DNA of 33,541 nt from Sphingomonas azotifigens NBRC 15497 (lineage in GTDB: Bacteria; Pseudomonadota; Alphaproteobacteria; Sphingomonadales; Sphingomonadaceae), in assembly GCF_002091475.1 (NCBI RefSeq), contig NZ_BCTR01000066.1, positions 1 through 33,541 of the forward strand, written 5' to 3'. The position numbers were made by a program, and so were the translations under genes. Positions 1 through 9,120 of the stretch are shown here, in pieces. Position 1 is the stretch's first letter; each line of letters starts with the position of its first letter. The notes below the pieces were generated by a model that worked only from the letters and a program-made list of their open reading frames with translations, was not told the DNA's origin and did not search any database.

Positions 1-2
1 GA

Positions 3-404
3 AAATCCACGTTCTACGAGCACTTCAGTGGGAAGGACGAAGTCCTTCTGACGGCCATGCAACCAATCCTGCTGACGCTCGCCACCGCTGCGTCGGGGCG
101 TGCAGCGCGTTCATACGTTCGACCTGTGATCGAGCATCTCTGGGAACGACGATCTGTCGCAAGACCGATCATTGATTCGACAGCGGGTTCGATCCTCCAG
201 CGTCGCTTGGCGGATACCATAGCCAGACATGGCGGCAGGTGGACCGGCGCTGGGGAAACTCCCCTTTCCGCGGTTGGCATTGCAGCGGCCCAACTGTCGA
301 TGCTGCGCTGCTGGCTGGCGGGTCACGTAACTGCCACGGTCGACATTATGACCGACCAACTGATCGCCTGCTCCCGGCTCAGGGACGGTGATCTGACCTT
401 ATAA
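3..404 (+). CDS. TetR/AcrR-family transcriptional regulator, C-terminal part (5' end outside window)
   Basis: The reading frame is open from the left edge and begins with KSTFYEHFSGKDEVLL. This is the end of the TetR helix-turn-helix (recognition helix followed by the STFYEHF..KDELL signature). The remaining ~115 residues would be the helical ligand-binding and dimerisation domain, which is poorly conserved, so no ligand can be proposed. TetR proteins are cytoplasmic dimers that usually repress their own promoter and a neighbouring gene. The next gene on this strand is a secreted S9 peptidase 460 bp away; whether it is a target is unknown. The first internal ATG is at 57, but the HTH residues upstream show the true start lies outside the window. 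Confidence 0.8.
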   Translation, partial: KSTFYEHFSGKDEVLLTAMQPILLTLATAASGRAARSYVRPVIEHLWERRSVARPIIDSTAGSILQRRLADTIARHGGRWTGAGETPLSAVGIAAAQLSMLRCWLAGHVTATVDIMTDQLIACSRLRDGDLTL

Positions 405-866
405 GCGGGAGACACGAGAAGCTCCCGATTTCGGAACACTATCGTTGTCGGGGGCCAAGTTAGTCCGGCAGTACGCGACCAAATTACGTCGTTCGCCTAA
501 TGCCAAGTAAGTGTCGCGTTCGGACGAAAGCTGCCACCGTCGTTCGTCCCGCGGGTGAGGCCGCCGCCCGCCCATTGCGCCGTTCGGGAGCGGCAACACG
601 TTTCCAGAAGCCGGACGTTCATTAAACCAAGCCTGGGGAACAGACCGCCGCGGGATCTAGAAATTGACGATTTCGGCAGAGCCGGTTTTCGAAGAGCGCA
701 GAGCCAGAAACGACATTCGGTGGATACACGGCATTTGCAGCCAAGTCCGAACCTCCTCGGATGGCGGATTGCACGCGGCATTCCAGAACGTTGTCGGTCG
801 CACATCCGCCTGACTTTCGCCCGAATGTTCATCGACCACATCTCCTCAAATTTGGGGGGTGGCAGA
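405..866. other. Intergenic stretch without a supported gene
   Basis: An open frame runs through from 555 in phase with the peptidase gene. It translates to low-complexity Arg/Pro-rich sequence before the peptidase signal peptide, so it is taken as non-coding. Around 600-627 it holds a short segment (CCAGAAGCCGGACGTTCATT) resembling the dispersed intergenic repeats found elsewhere in the window. No clear promoter or terminator was recognised. Confidence 0.5.
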
Positions 867-3062
867 ATGGCACGGCAGTGGCGGGCGGCATTGACGGGCC
901 TTTTCTGCTTGATCGCTTCGCCGAGCTGCGCACAGGCTCTGCATGGTCTAACGCTGGACGACGTGCTTGGTACGGAACACATCGATCAAGCGGTGTTTTC
1001 CCCAAACGGCGACTGGATTGCTGCGATCATCCAGCGCCCTGCACGCGTCGGCGAGGTATACGGCAGACTCCCCTATGAGATCGATCCGACTCGCAACGAC
1101 TTTTGGCTGATTAATACAAAATCGGGCGCACGACGTGCCATCACGCGAGGATCTGCGGACGCCGCAGGCTATTGGTGCGCCAGTTGGTCGCCTGATAACC
1201 GCTACGTCGCGCTGCTTTCAACGCAGCCCGGCCGGGGCGAACCGCGCGGCGGTGACAATGTTCGTCTCTACATCTGGGATCGGATCACCGGCGCAATAAG
1301 GCGTATGAGCGACACGCCGGTGATGAGCCAGACCCGCTACGGCAGCGCGCTCGATAAGCTCGATCTGCGTGGGGGTGCCATCAAGCGCAATGGTGCGCAC
1401 GCCTGCCAGTTGAACGGGGACAACGCGCCCTTCGTCTGGCTCGATTCGAAGCGCCTGCTAGTCGCCACCTTGCCGCAGGGACAGGTCTCAGGAGTACTGG
1501 ACCAATATGGGCGGCCCTATATCGAGGCGGCACGTACCGCGGCCCGCCTGCGTGGCGGTATCGAGCCGACGGTTCTGGCGATGGGCAGCGGTGCCGCGCG
1601 GCTGCCCAGAGACGAAGCGGCCAACCAGGCGATACTGCGCATCGTCGATGTTACGACGAGGCACGCCGAAACGGTCGGCATTGTTCCCACCTATCCATTC
1701 CGCAGTGCGCTTAGCCTGTCTGTATCGGTCGATGGCAAGAAGCTGGCGGTAATGGCGACCCTGGGTGCACTACAACCCAAGACTGGGGAAACTCTGCCCA
1801 ACAACACCGATGACAACTGGACGGTAGAGCGGTGGGTCGGCTTTCTAGATCTCTCACCAAATAGCGTTGTCCACTGGGTCGAGCCAGTAGCCGCGGCGAA
1901 GTATCCGACTTTGCTGCTCGATTGGATCGACAACAATCACATTGCCTTTACAGCGCGAAGCAGCCCCTTCGATGCGATAGCGCATCGCTTCATCGCCTCG
2001 ACCGATGGCGGCGTGCGGCGAGCCGAGGGGCCTGATCCGGCAGCGCCGGCTGAACGAAACGTAGAGATGCCCGCGCGTGGGACATTGCTTGACGACCGCC
2101 CGGATCTTGACTCAGTGATTTGGAGCGAGACAGGCCGTACTGGCCTGATCCTGCACCAGTCGCGTGTCTCTACCGACACTACGCGCGACCTGCTGATGCT
2201 GAACAGCCACCTTGCCGCGGTTGATTGGGGCATGATCAGGCTGATCGAATATACGAGCACACGCGGTGAATCACTCAGAGCGGTCGCGATCCTGCCGCCC
2301 GGATACCGTGCCGGCCAGCGCTATCCGACCCTGGTCTGGGTCTATGGTGGCTATATTGTGCGGGACCTCGATCACGATTTCATGTCCGATCCCTGGATGC
2401 CCGGAATCTACAACCTCTATTTGTACGCGGCACGGGGCTATGTCGTGCTGGTTCCTTCGATGCCGCTCGGCGACCGAAGCCAGGATGCCAACAGCTATGC
2501 GAGGATTGCGGACGGGGTGTTTCCTGCGATCGACCGGCTGACTGCGTTAGGAATAACCGATCCCGCTCGCATCGGCGTATTCGGCCAGAGTTTCGGAGGC
2601 TACAGTGTTTTCGCCCTTCTGACGAAGACCGATCGCTTCAAGGCTGGTGTGGCCATGGCCGGACTCAGCGACATCTCAAGCCTGTATGGCGAGCTCGATC
2701 CTGGCGCCGTCGGTTATCCCGGCATCGCCCATGAGAAGAGCGACAACTGGTCCGAACTACGCACCACAGGCCGAACAGTGCCGCCATGGCGGGACCCGGC
2801 GGGCTATGCCAGTGTCTCCCCGCTGTCCTATGTCGACCGCGTCAACTCGCCCCTGCTTATAATCCATGGCGATCTCGACATGCGGGGCGCACCGTCGCAA
2901 GCAGAGCGCTTCTTCTACGCGCTCTATCAGCAAGGTAAGACAGCGAAGTTGCTCCGCTACGGGGGGGAGAGCCACAGCCTAGCCCAGTCGCCAGCGAATA
3001 TCCGAAGCATCTTTGCCGAGACAAACGCATGGTTCGACCGCTACCTCGATGTGCGACGATAA
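867..3062 (+). CDS. Secreted prolyl oligopeptidase family (S9) peptidase
   Basis: A 731-residue serine peptidase of the alpha/beta-hydrolase type, probably periplasmic. The start at 867 gives a clean signal peptide (MARQWRAALTGLFCLIASPSCAQA) with a G-rich stretch (GGGGGGT) just upstream; the in-frame ATG at 825 would bury that signal. Residues ~25-480 match the beta-propeller half of S9 enzymes, opening with LTLDDVLGTEHIDQAVFSPN. The C-terminal ~240 residues form the catalytic domain: the Ser motif GQSFGG (S575), the Asp in HGDLD (D671) and the His in ESHSL (H703). The triad is complete and the length is normal for dipeptidyl-aminopeptidase/acylaminoacyl-peptidase-like members. The exact substrate cannot be read from sequence; a role in peptide degradation or scavenging is inferred. 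It appears monocistronic. Confidence 0.88.
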   Translation: MARQWRAALTGLFCLIASPSCAQALHGLTLDDVLGTEHIDQAVFSPNGDWIAAIIQRPARVGEVYGRLPYEIDPTRNDFWLINTKSGARRAITRGSADAAGYWCASWSPDNRYVALLSTQPGRGEPRGGDNVRLYIWDRITGAIRRMSDTPVMSQTRYGSALDKLDLRGGAIKRNGAHACQLNGDNAPFVWLDSKRLLVATLPQGQVSGVLDQYGRPYIEAARTAARLRGGIEPTVLAMGSGAARLPRDEAANQAILRIVDVTTRHAETVGIVPTYPFRSALSLSVSVDGKKLAVMATLGALQPKTGETLPNNTDDNWTVERWVGFLDLSPNSVVHWVEPVAAAKYPTLLLDWIDNNHIAFTARSSPFDAIAHRFIASTDGGVRRAEGPDPAAPAERNVEMPARGTLLDDRPDLDSVIWSETGRTGLILHQSRVSTDTTRDLLMLNSHLAAVDWGMIRLIEYTSTRGESLRAVAILPPGYRAGQRYPTLVWVYGGYIVRDLDHDFMSDPWMPGIYNLYLYAARGYVVLVPSMPLGDRSQDANSYARIADGVFPAIDRLTALGITDPARIGVFGQSFGGYSVFALLTKTDRFKAGVAMAGLSDISSLYGELDPGAVGYPGIAHEKSDNWSELRTTGRTVPPWRDPAGYASVSPLSYVDRVNSPLLIIHGDLDMRGAPSQAERFFYALYQQGKTAKLLRYGGESHSLAQSPANIRSIFAETNAWFDRYLDVRR

Positions 3063-3180
3063 CCCCCAATTCGGGCACGAACGCCAAATGGCGGCTTCTG
3101 ATCGAATCGGCCCTTCAACGTATCTCTCGGGAAGGGCGGCTTCGTCCCACGAAGCGCCGGTGGGGCTCCCGGCGACATTC

Positions 3181-3237
3181 GACCACATCCAGTCGTTCAA
3201 CGCCGCTGATGTGAACGTCGGCTTTCGCCGAAACCCG
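3181..3237. repeat. Dispersed intergenic repeat, copy 1 (pair with 16526-16582)
   Basis: About 57 bases align without large gaps to 16526-16582, both reading GACCA... TTCAACGCCG-TGATGTGA-CGTCGGCTTT... AAACCCG with scattered substitutions. The core CGTCGGCTT-N-ACCCG recurs in further diverged form at 30562 and 30688, and more loosely at 14555 and 15988. The copies have no coding content and lie in gene-free DNA. Confidence 0.65.
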
Positions 3238-3382
3238 TCAATGAGGTCGCTAACCTCGCAGTCGGCTTGGCACCCGATTGGGCGCTTCAGCAGGTTGATC
3301 ACCTGTCCGGAACCAATCGCTGCGGAAGGCGGCCGACCAGGGCTCGGCGACAGAAGGCGGGATTGCAAAAAAAATCTGCTAA

Positions 3383-3397
3383 TGCGAGGCTGTTGCA
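3383..3397. promoter_or_regulatory. Possible Fur-type iron box upstream of the TonB receptor
   Basis: TGCGA-N5-TTGCA is an imperfect dyad 44 bases before the receptor start codon. It resembles the TGCAA-centred half sites reported for alphaproteobacterial Fur/Mur. The match is short and was judged by eye. Iron control is plausible for a siderophore receptor, but the site is tentative. Confidence 0.27.
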
Positions 3398-3440
3398 AAT
3401 CGTGCGGTTCTTTTCTATCGCCCCCCGAAAGGGGAAGACG

Positions 3441-5573
3441 ATGAAGTTCGCCATCGGCGTGATCGCCGCAGCTACCATCTGGACGGGAAGTGCCAAGGCG
3501 CAGGACGGCCGCGCCGGCGAGGACGCGCTCGAGACCGCGCGCGAGGATATCGTGGTGACCGCCGCACGCACCACCTTGCCGGCCAGCGCACTGCCGCTGA
3601 CGGTGGACGTGATCGACCGCGAGACGCTGTCGCGCCAAGTCGCGGTGTCCGGCTCCACCGTCGATGCGGTGTCCGCGCTGCTCCCGTCCTTCTCGCCGAC
3701 GCGCGAGAAGATCACCGGCTTCGGCGAGACGCTGCGCGGCCGATCGCCGCTCTACGCGATCAACGGCATCCCGCAGACGACGCCGATCCGCGACGGCGCG
3801 CGCGACGGATACACCATCGATCCGTTCTTCATCGACCGGGTCGAAGTGATCTACGGCTCCAACGCGCTGCAGGGCATCGGGGCGACGGGCGGGGTCGTCA
3901 ACCAGGTCACCGTCGGCGCGTCCAAGAAAAATGGCTGGAGCGGGCGCACTCTGCTCCAGGGCAATAGCGGCGACGATTTCTCCGGTGACTCGCTCGGCGG
4001 CAAGGTCGCTGGTTTGGTGAGCGTCCGCAGCGGCCGGTTCGATGCCACCGCCGGCGCGGCCTTCGAGCGGCGCGGTGTGTTCCTCGACGGGCGCGGCCGC
4101 CGCATCGGGCTCGACGGCAACCAGAGCGAGATCCAGGATACCGACAGCCTTTCCTTCTTCGGCCGGGCAGGCTTCGACCTCTCCGATACCGCGCGCATCG
4201 AGGTGATCGCCAACCGCTTCCGGCTCGAAGGCAACAATCATTACCTGCCCGTCGACGGCAACCGGGCGGTGGGCATCCCCGCCACCAGCCGCCGCGGACA
4301 GACGCCCGGGCAGCCCTCCACGGGCCTAGCCGAGATGGTGTCCGCCTCGCTCACCGACGGCGATCTGGCGGGCGGAGCGTTCACGCTGCAGAGCTTCTAC
4401 AACCGTACCAGCGATACCTTCGCCGGCGGCATCCTGGCGACGTTCCAGGACGCGCGGATCGCGCCGGTGGGCACGTTGTTCGACCAGTCGCGCAACGTAT
4501 CGCGCAAGATCGGCGGCAAGATCAGCTACGAGCGCGCCGTGCCGGGCTTCGAGGCGCTGACGCTGACCGCGGGCTTTGACGCGCTGATCGATCGCACCAA
4601 GCAGGATCTCGTCCAGACCGGCCGCGCCTGGGTGCCGCAGACCGACTTCCGCAGCCTGGCGCCGTTCGGGCAGGCCAATCTCAAGCTGTTCGACGGTGTG
4701 GTGCGGCTCGCCGGGGGCGTGCGCTACGAGAATGTCCAGCTCGACATCCCTGACTATACGACGCTCGCCAGTGCGAATGCGCGGGCGGTCATCGGCGGCA
4801 AGCCGTCGTTCGAGCGGGCCTTGTGGAACGGCGGCGTGGTGGTGGAGCCCATCAAGGGCATCCGCGCCTATGGCAGCTATGCGGAAGGCTATACGATCGC
4901 CGATATCGGGCGCGTGCTGCGCGGCATCACCCAGCCCAACATCCGCATCGCCGATTTCCTCGATCTGACGCCGGTCGTCTCGAACAACCGCGAGCTCGGC
5001 GTCGAGGTGAACCAGGGGCCGCTGGAGGCGAGCGCCACCTATTACTGGTCGTCGAGCGACCTGGGCCAGGTGCTGGTGCGTGCCAGCGACGGCATATTCA
5101 ACGTTGCGCGCCAGCCGATCGATATCGAGGGCCTGGAAGTGAACCTCGCCGTCCGCACCCCGCTGCCGGGACTGAAGTTCGGCACCGGCTTCGCCCATGT
5201 CAGCGGACGTACGGATACCAATGGCGACGGCAGGATGGACGCCGATCTCGACGGCGCCAACATCTCACCCGACCGGCTCAACCTCAGCATCGACTATGCC
5301 CGCGGACGCTTCAGCGCGCGCGTGCAGGGCCGCTATTATCTGTCACGCCGGTTCCAGGGGCAGCCGATCGCCAATGATTTCGTCGGGTACCGGCTGTTCG
5401 ACGCTTATGTCGCCTATGACCTGCCGATCGGCCGCATGATGCTGAGCGTCCAGAACCTCGGCAACACCGACTATGTCACCTATTACAGCGACACGCAGGG
5501 ACCGACCGACAATGCCCGTTTCTACACGGGGCGCGGGCGCAACTTCACGCTGAGCTGGCAGGCCGGCTTCTGA
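3441..5573 (+). CDS. TonB-dependent siderophore receptor (IutA-like)
   Basis: A 710-residue outer-membrane receptor for ferric siderophore uptake, energised by TonB-ExbBD. The start at 3441 follows AGGGGAAG and gives a signal peptide (MKFAIGVIAAATIWTGSAKA, then QDG). The TonB-box region and plug domain start around residue 33 (EDIVVTAARTTLPASALPLT). The plug shows LRGRSPLYAINGIPQTTP and the DPFFIDRVEVIYGSNALQG block typical of the aerobactin/IutA-like branch. The beta-barrel fills the rest and ends in ...FTLSWQAGF, a C-terminal aromatic as needed for outer-membrane insertion. The stop overlaps the start of the PepSY gene by one base (TGATG), so the two are translated together. The ligand is unknown; the IutA-like assignment is inferred from plug motifs. 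Confidence 0.9.
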   Translation: MKFAIGVIAAATIWTGSAKAQDGRAGEDALETAREDIVVTAARTTLPASALPLTVDVIDRETLSRQVAVSGSTVDAVSALLPSFSPTREKITGFGETLRGRSPLYAINGIPQTTPIRDGARDGYTIDPFFIDRVEVIYGSNALQGIGATGGVVNQVTVGASKKNGWSGRTLLQGNSGDDFSGDSLGGKVAGLVSVRSGRFDATAGAAFERRGVFLDGRGRRIGLDGNQSEIQDTDSLSFFGRAGFDLSDTARIEVIANRFRLEGNNHYLPVDGNRAVGIPATSRRGQTPGQPSTGLAEMVSASLTDGDLAGGAFTLQSFYNRTSDTFAGGILATFQDARIAPVGTLFDQSRNVSRKIGGKISYERAVPGFEALTLTAGFDALIDRTKQDLVQTGRAWVPQTDFRSLAPFGQANLKLFDGVVRLAGGVRYENVQLDIPDYTTLASANARAVIGGKPSFERALWNGGVVVEPIKGIRAYGSYAEGYTIADIGRVLRGITQPNIRIADFLDLTPVVSNNRELGVEVNQGPLEASATYYWSSSDLGQVLVRASDGIFNVARQPIDIEGLEVNLAVRTPLPGLKFGTGFAHVSGRTDTNGDGRMDADLDGANISPDRLNLSIDYARGRFSARVQGRYYLSRRFQGQPIANDFVGYRLFDAYVAYDLPIGRMMLSVQNLGNTDYVTYYSDTQGPTDNARFYTGRGRNFTLSWQAGF

Positions 5574-6673
5574 TGCACGCCCTTGCCCTGCTGCATCGCT
5601 GGATCGGCGCGATCGGTGGCCTCTTGCTCGCGGTGCTGGGGCTGACCGGTGCGCTGCTCGTGTGGCGGGACGAACTCACCTTCGTGGCGCATGCTGGGGA
5701 CCCGGTGCGTGCCGATCCGGCGGCGCTGGCGAAGGTTGTCGGCCAGCTGTCGAACGCGTCACGCCCGATAGATCGCATCACCTTTGCGGGCGACGGTCTC
5801 GGCGTCCACCAGGTGCTGTTCAGGGACGGCGGCGGCGCCTATCTCAGCCAGGCTGGCGAAACCGTCGCCCGCTGGTCGACATCGTGGCAGCGGCCCGAGC
5901 TATGGCTGTTCGATCTCCACCATCGCCTGCTGATCGGCGACACGGGGGAGACGATCACCGGCGTGGCGGGTCTCGTCGGGCTGTTCTTCGTCGTCACCGG
6001 CGTCCTGCTGTGGTGGCGGACGCGGCGCCGCTTCCGCCTGCGACTATGGCCCGCGACGATGAAGTCCGGCGCGATCGTCCACCAGCATCGCGACCTGGGC
6101 GTGGTCGCCGCGCCCTTGCTGATCGTCTCGCTGGTGACGGGGGTGCTGATGGTCTTTCCGACCCTGGGCGGCAGTCTGCTTGCCGAGGCCCGTCCGCGCC
6201 CGCTGAAGCTGGAGGGGTATCACGCAGCGCCGGCTGCGCGGGAGCTGGCACCGTTGTTCGAGGCTGCAGCGGCGATCTTCCCCGGCGCCGAGTTCCGTCG
6301 CCTGCAATGGCCGCGAAATGCCGGGGCTCCCATCGTCCTGCGGCTGCGGCAGCCGTTTGAGTGGACGCCGAACGGCCGCACCTTCGTCTATGCCGATCCC
6401 GCCACGCTGGCGATCCTGGGTCGCGCCGATCCCGCTGAGGGAAGCACTGTGGCTTCGATCCGCGAGAAGCTCTATCCGATCCACGCTGCCAAGGCTGGAG
6501 GTGTGCTCTGGAAGCTAGCCATGAGCGTGTCCGGCGTCGCATTGGCTCTGCTCGGGAGCTTGGCAGTGTACGCATTCTGGCAGACGCGATGGAAGATTCG
6601 TAGCGCCAAACGCAGCAAGTTAAAGGATAGGTCTCAAGCGGCGGCGCAGAACATCGCTCCAATCAGGCGGTGA
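5573..6673 (+). CDS. PepSY-associated TM helix protein (PiuB-like), iron uptake partner
   Basis: A 366-residue inner-membrane protein. It begins MHALALLHRWIGAIGGLLLAV, the classic first helix of the PepSY_TM family, with HRW at the membrane edge. Further segments lie at ~127-147 (VAGLVGLFFVVTGVLLWW), ~180-200 (LGVVAAPLLIVSLVTGVLMV) and near the C-terminus (MSVSGVALALLGSLAVYAFW). The periplasmic loops carry FDLHHRLLIGDTGE, a typical PepSY_TM block. Such proteins commonly follow TonB siderophore receptors and are thought to help reduce or release ferric iron in the periplasm; that role is inference from context. Translation is coupled to the receptor through TGATG. The basic C-terminal tail (WKIRSAKRSKLKDR) should be cytoplasmic. 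Confidence 0.87.
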   Translation: MHALALLHRWIGAIGGLLLAVLGLTGALLVWRDELTFVAHAGDPVRADPAALAKVVGQLSNASRPIDRITFAGDGLGVHQVLFRDGGGAYLSQAGETVARWSTSWQRPELWLFDLHHRLLIGDTGETITGVAGLVGLFFVVTGVLLWWRTRRRFRLRLWPATMKSGAIVHQHRDLGVVAAPLLIVSLVTGVLMVFPTLGGSLLAEARPRPLKLEGYHAAPAARELAPLFEAAAAIFPGAEFRRLQWPRNAGAPIVLRLRQPFEWTPNGRTFVYADPATLAILGRADPAEGSTVASIREKLYPIHAAKAGGVLWKLAMSVSGVALALLGSLAVYAFWQTRWKIRSAKRSKLKDRSQAAAQNIAPIRR

Positions 6674-6869
6674 GCGTCGGCTGGCGACCAGACTCGGTCG
6701 TTCAGATCGGCCACGGCGAACGTCAGCACCTGACAGAAGCTGCCATGGCTGCTCAGAAGCAGATCGCCAGCAAACCGAACACCGGAGCAAGCGCGCCGAG
6801 CGTTCCTGCAAGACGGAGGCGTCACGCCCGGCGCGCTTGTGCCGGTGGCGCAGCACGGATATCAAACCG

Positions 6870-7200
6870 GTGGCCTCTCATTATGGCTGCGGGACCAGGG
6901 GTGCAGGTCACCGACATGCTCTCCGATTTGGGCTTCTCCATCGTGGAGACGGGATCTGCCGAGGAAGCCGTGCGGGTTCTCGAACGGGGCCGAGAGGTGG
7001 ACGTCGTCGTACCGACCACCTCATGCCGGGAATGACGGAACTGAGCTCGCACGCCACGTACAGCAGATCCGACCGGAACTGCCGGTGTGCTGGTATCCGG
7101 CTATGCGGAACTGGAAGGCGTGGATGCTGATCGACCGAGATTGACCAAGCCGTTTCGCAAGGATGAGCTGGCAGCGATCCTAGTGTCGCTATTGGACTAA
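6870..7200 (+). pseudogene. Broken response-regulator receiver domain
   Basis: Pieces of one CheY-like receiver domain lie in order but in different frames: VTDMLSDLGFSIVETGSAEEAVRVLERG..VDVVV (frame of 6904), then TDHLMPGM with the phospho-acceptor Asp (around 7015), then GTELARHVQQIRPELPV (around 7033), then VLVSGYAELEG..LTKPFRKDELAAILVSLLD ending at 7200. Three frameshifts are needed to join them, so the gene cannot make a working protein. The wording is that of the FixJ or hybrid-histidine-kinase C-terminal receiver type. No kinase part is recognisable upstream, so this was either a stand-alone receiver or the remnant of a larger deleted gene. Confidence 0.72.
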
Positions 7201-7253
7201 CGGACTAAGACGGTTGCGGTACGACAGATCGGGCCGCGTGGCAGTGATCTGCT

Positions 7254-8399
7254 TCAGCGCATCAGTCCGGCGGCGCGCAGAGCATCTTCTATCACCCGTC
7301 CAACGCCGTTAGAGGCGGGCTGAGGCTGAGGCTGGGGCGGTGCTTCGAAATGAATGACCGGTGCGGCCTTTCTCGGCAATTGTGGCGCCGAGAACGGCTG
7401 TGAAGGGGCCGGATTGGCCTGATTTCCTGACTTGGTCGCCGCCAAACCCCAAAAACCGGCGATCCGGCGCGTCGAGGAAATACCGGCCTCCAGCATGTAA
7501 GCCCCAGCATTGCCGCAAGCATTCGCACCCGTGGTGCTCAGCGGTGTGCCGTGACCAAGACCGTCGATCCGATATTCCTCGATCACCGCACGCCCATGCG
7601 CATCGCGCCAGGCGCGGCGGAGATGACCGTCGATCTGCTCGACAACGGCGGGCTCGGGTGCAACGCCATGGAGGCTGCGCCATTGTTCGACAATCAGGGC
7701 AGAATTGGCATGGCTCACCGTCGCGTCGCGATCGCCGTGCCAGATCGAGATCGTCGGCCATGGCCCCTGGTGGGGAGATGCCGCAGTCACGAGGGTGCCG
7801 AGCGCCGCCGCCGGAGGCCCGCCGTGCGCCCGCATGCGATCAAACGCTTCCGGAATCGAGGATGCGGTGCCGTAGGGGAGACCCGCGATAATGGCCCCAC
7901 CGGCAAAAACGTCGGGATAGGTGGCGAGCATCACCGACGCCATCGCGCCGCCCGCCGACAGTCCGGTCACGAAGATGCGGGCCGGATCGATGGCATGCTC
8001 TGCCACCATCGTCGCGACCATCTGGCGGATAGACAGCGCCTCGCCGTCGCCGCGTCGGGTATCACCCGCGTTGAACCAGTTGAAGCAGAGGTTGGGGTTG
8101 TTGCCGCGCTGCTGCTCAGGATAGAGCAGCGCAAAGCCCTCTTCGTCGGCGAGACGGGACCAGCCCGAACCGTGATCATAGCCGGCGGCATCCTGCGTGC
8201 AGCCATGCAGTACGACCACCAATGCCGATGGTGCTTGCCCCGATCGAGGCAGGTAGAAGCGCCCTCGGAGCGCGCCGGGGTTCGAGCCGAACGCCGCCAA
8301 GTCGGAGAGCCGATCTTCTGTCGCGGTGACGGTTCCGCCGATCACGGCGCTGTTGCGGAAGCGGGAAAGGCGGTTCAACGTGTCGTTCAGGTTACGCAT
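7254..8399 (-). CDS. Extracellular catalytic domain PHB depolymerase family esterase
   Basis: A 381-residue alpha/beta-hydrolase of the CE1/LpqC/PHB-depolymerase family. The start at 8399 is preferred because AGGAG lies nine bases upstream; a longer frame to 8468 adds a non-conserved peptide. The core begins around residue 50 (RFYLPRSGQAPSALVVVLHGCTQ). It carries the nucleophile in GLSAGG (S148), an acid in HGDRD (D225 or D223) and the His in GLGHG (H283). The stretch PEQQRGNNPNLCFNWFN is diagnostic of the family. No secretion signal is evident, so it may be cytoplasmic or use an atypical export route. The C-terminal ~80 residues are Pro/Gln/Ala-rich (PPQPQPQPA) and likely disordered. The substrate may be short-chain polyester or feruloyl-type esters; this is not decidable here. 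Confidence 0.87.
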   Translation of the reverse strand: MRNLNDTLNRLSRFRNSAVIGGTVTATEDRLSDLAAFGSNPGALRGRFYLPRSGQAPSALVVVLHGCTQDAAGYDHGSGWSRLADEEGFALLYPEQQRGNNPNLCFNWFNAGDTRRGDGEALSIRQMVATMVAEHAIDPARIFVTGLSAGGAMASVMLATYPDVFAGGAIIAGLPYGTASSIPEAFDRMRAHGGPPAAALGTLVTAASPHQGPWPTISIWHGDRDATVSHANSALIVEQWRSLHGVAPEPAVVEQIDGHLRRAWRDAHGRAVIEEYRIDGLGHGTPLSTTGANACGNAGAYMLEAGISSTRRIAGFWGLAATKSGNQANPAPSQPFSAPQLPRKAAPVIHFEAPPQPQPQPASNGVGRVIEDALRAAGLMR

Positions 8400-8531
8400 G
8401 CGGCTTTTCTCCTGGCCACGGCGGAAGCCCTGACACGCAGCACGTGGTTGGGATGCTGCACTGCACAATGTCGGGCGGCGCGGCGTGGATGCAAGGGCGG
8501 GCGTGATCTATTTACGCGCGTGCCAAGATGC

Positions 8532-8714
8532 TTAGATGCTCGAGAATGGCCGCTCGGGGGTCACACGAAGGCGCAGCCGCAATGCCATCGCCCGCGTATC
8601 TTCCACCGTCCTGCCTAAGGCGTCGGCGATGGCTTCGATGCCGATGCCGGCGGTGATGCCGCTGCGTAGATCGTTGATGTTGGTCTGGGTCCAGCGCTGG
8701 TGCGTGTCCGTCAT
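8532..8714 (-). CDS. Small helix-turn-helix-like protein, function unknown
   Basis: A 60-residue ORF: MTDTHQRWTQTNINDLRSGI followed by TAGIGIEAIADALGRTVEDT and a basic hydrophobic end. Residues ~20-45 read like an HTH (SGITAGIGIEAIADALGRTVEDTRAMALRL), a pattern seen in small alphaproteobacterial proteins that decide whether a locus is opened by helix-turn-helix contacts. AAGG lies about nine bases upstream of the ATG. It lies behind the esterase gene's 5' end on the same strand, separated by 130 bp, so it may have its own transcript. No specific family name can be given with confidence. Confidence 0.6.
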   Translation of the reverse strand: MTDTHQRWTQTNINDLRSGITAGIGIEAIADALGRTVEDTRAMALRLRLRVTPERPFSSI

Positions 8715-9120
8715 CGGCTGACCTTCGAGGGGACTCCGTCATCTTGTACGCGGGTCGCAAGCTCCCACTTGCATCGGGCACCAAGCCCCGAAGAAATCGC
8801 GATTTCCGCGAGCCTTGGAAGAACCTCGATCGAACACGGAATCGCAGGTGCGTAAATGAAACGCCAACACCAACGGCATTCGGCCGAACCGAGATTGGAT
8901 GGCGGCGTGTTCCACGGCAAGGCTGTCTCTTGGCCGGGCTGAGCGTCGCGATCGTCGAGGAACATCAGCTTGTCATCCTTGTCGCCCTATCCGCGGTACA
9001 AGGGCTGATGCATCAGCTTCAGGATCGCACACGCGATGTCGTGTCTTGGCGATTGAATCACAAGCGCGCCACAAACTATTTCGGCTTCCGCACGATTGGG
9101 GGTAGCCCACGCGTCCCGGC
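8715..9120. other. Gene-poor stretch, no supported gene
   Basis: Open frames exist on both strands. A minus-strand frame of 84 codons (8711-8965) overlaps the next start by ATGA, but its codon third positions are much less GC-rich than neighbouring genes and its protein is unfamiliar. It is treated as unproven. Nothing else was recognised. Confidence 0.4.

Larger units (their letters stand above)
3063..3440. other. Intergenic region with a dispersed repeat and the TonB-receptor leader
   Basis: No gene is supported here. Bases 3181-3237 are a repeat shared with 16526-16582. The last ~80 bases, A-tract rich (GCAAAAAAAAT at ~3365), form the leader of the receptor gene and hold a possible iron-box dyad at 3383-3397. 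The long open frame entering the receptor from 3267 is read-through and not coding, because the signal peptide begins at 3441. Confidence 0.5.

Noticed and set aside
555..866. N-terminal extension of the S9 peptidase reading frame
   Set aside because: It precedes a clear signal peptide and is Arg/Pro-rich read-through of intergenic DNA.
3267..3440. N-terminal extension of the TonB receptor reading frame
   Set aside because: The signal peptide and Shine-Dalgarno fix the start at 3441.
7551..8618. 355-codon plus-strand ORF over the esterase gene
   Set aside because: Shadow of the esterase on the opposite strand; no family resemblance.
8711..8965. 84-codon minus-strand ORF whose TGA overlaps the next ATG (ATGA)
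   Set aside because: The overlap is suggestive, but third-position composition is unlike the neighbouring genes, no family is recognised and upstream signals are weak.
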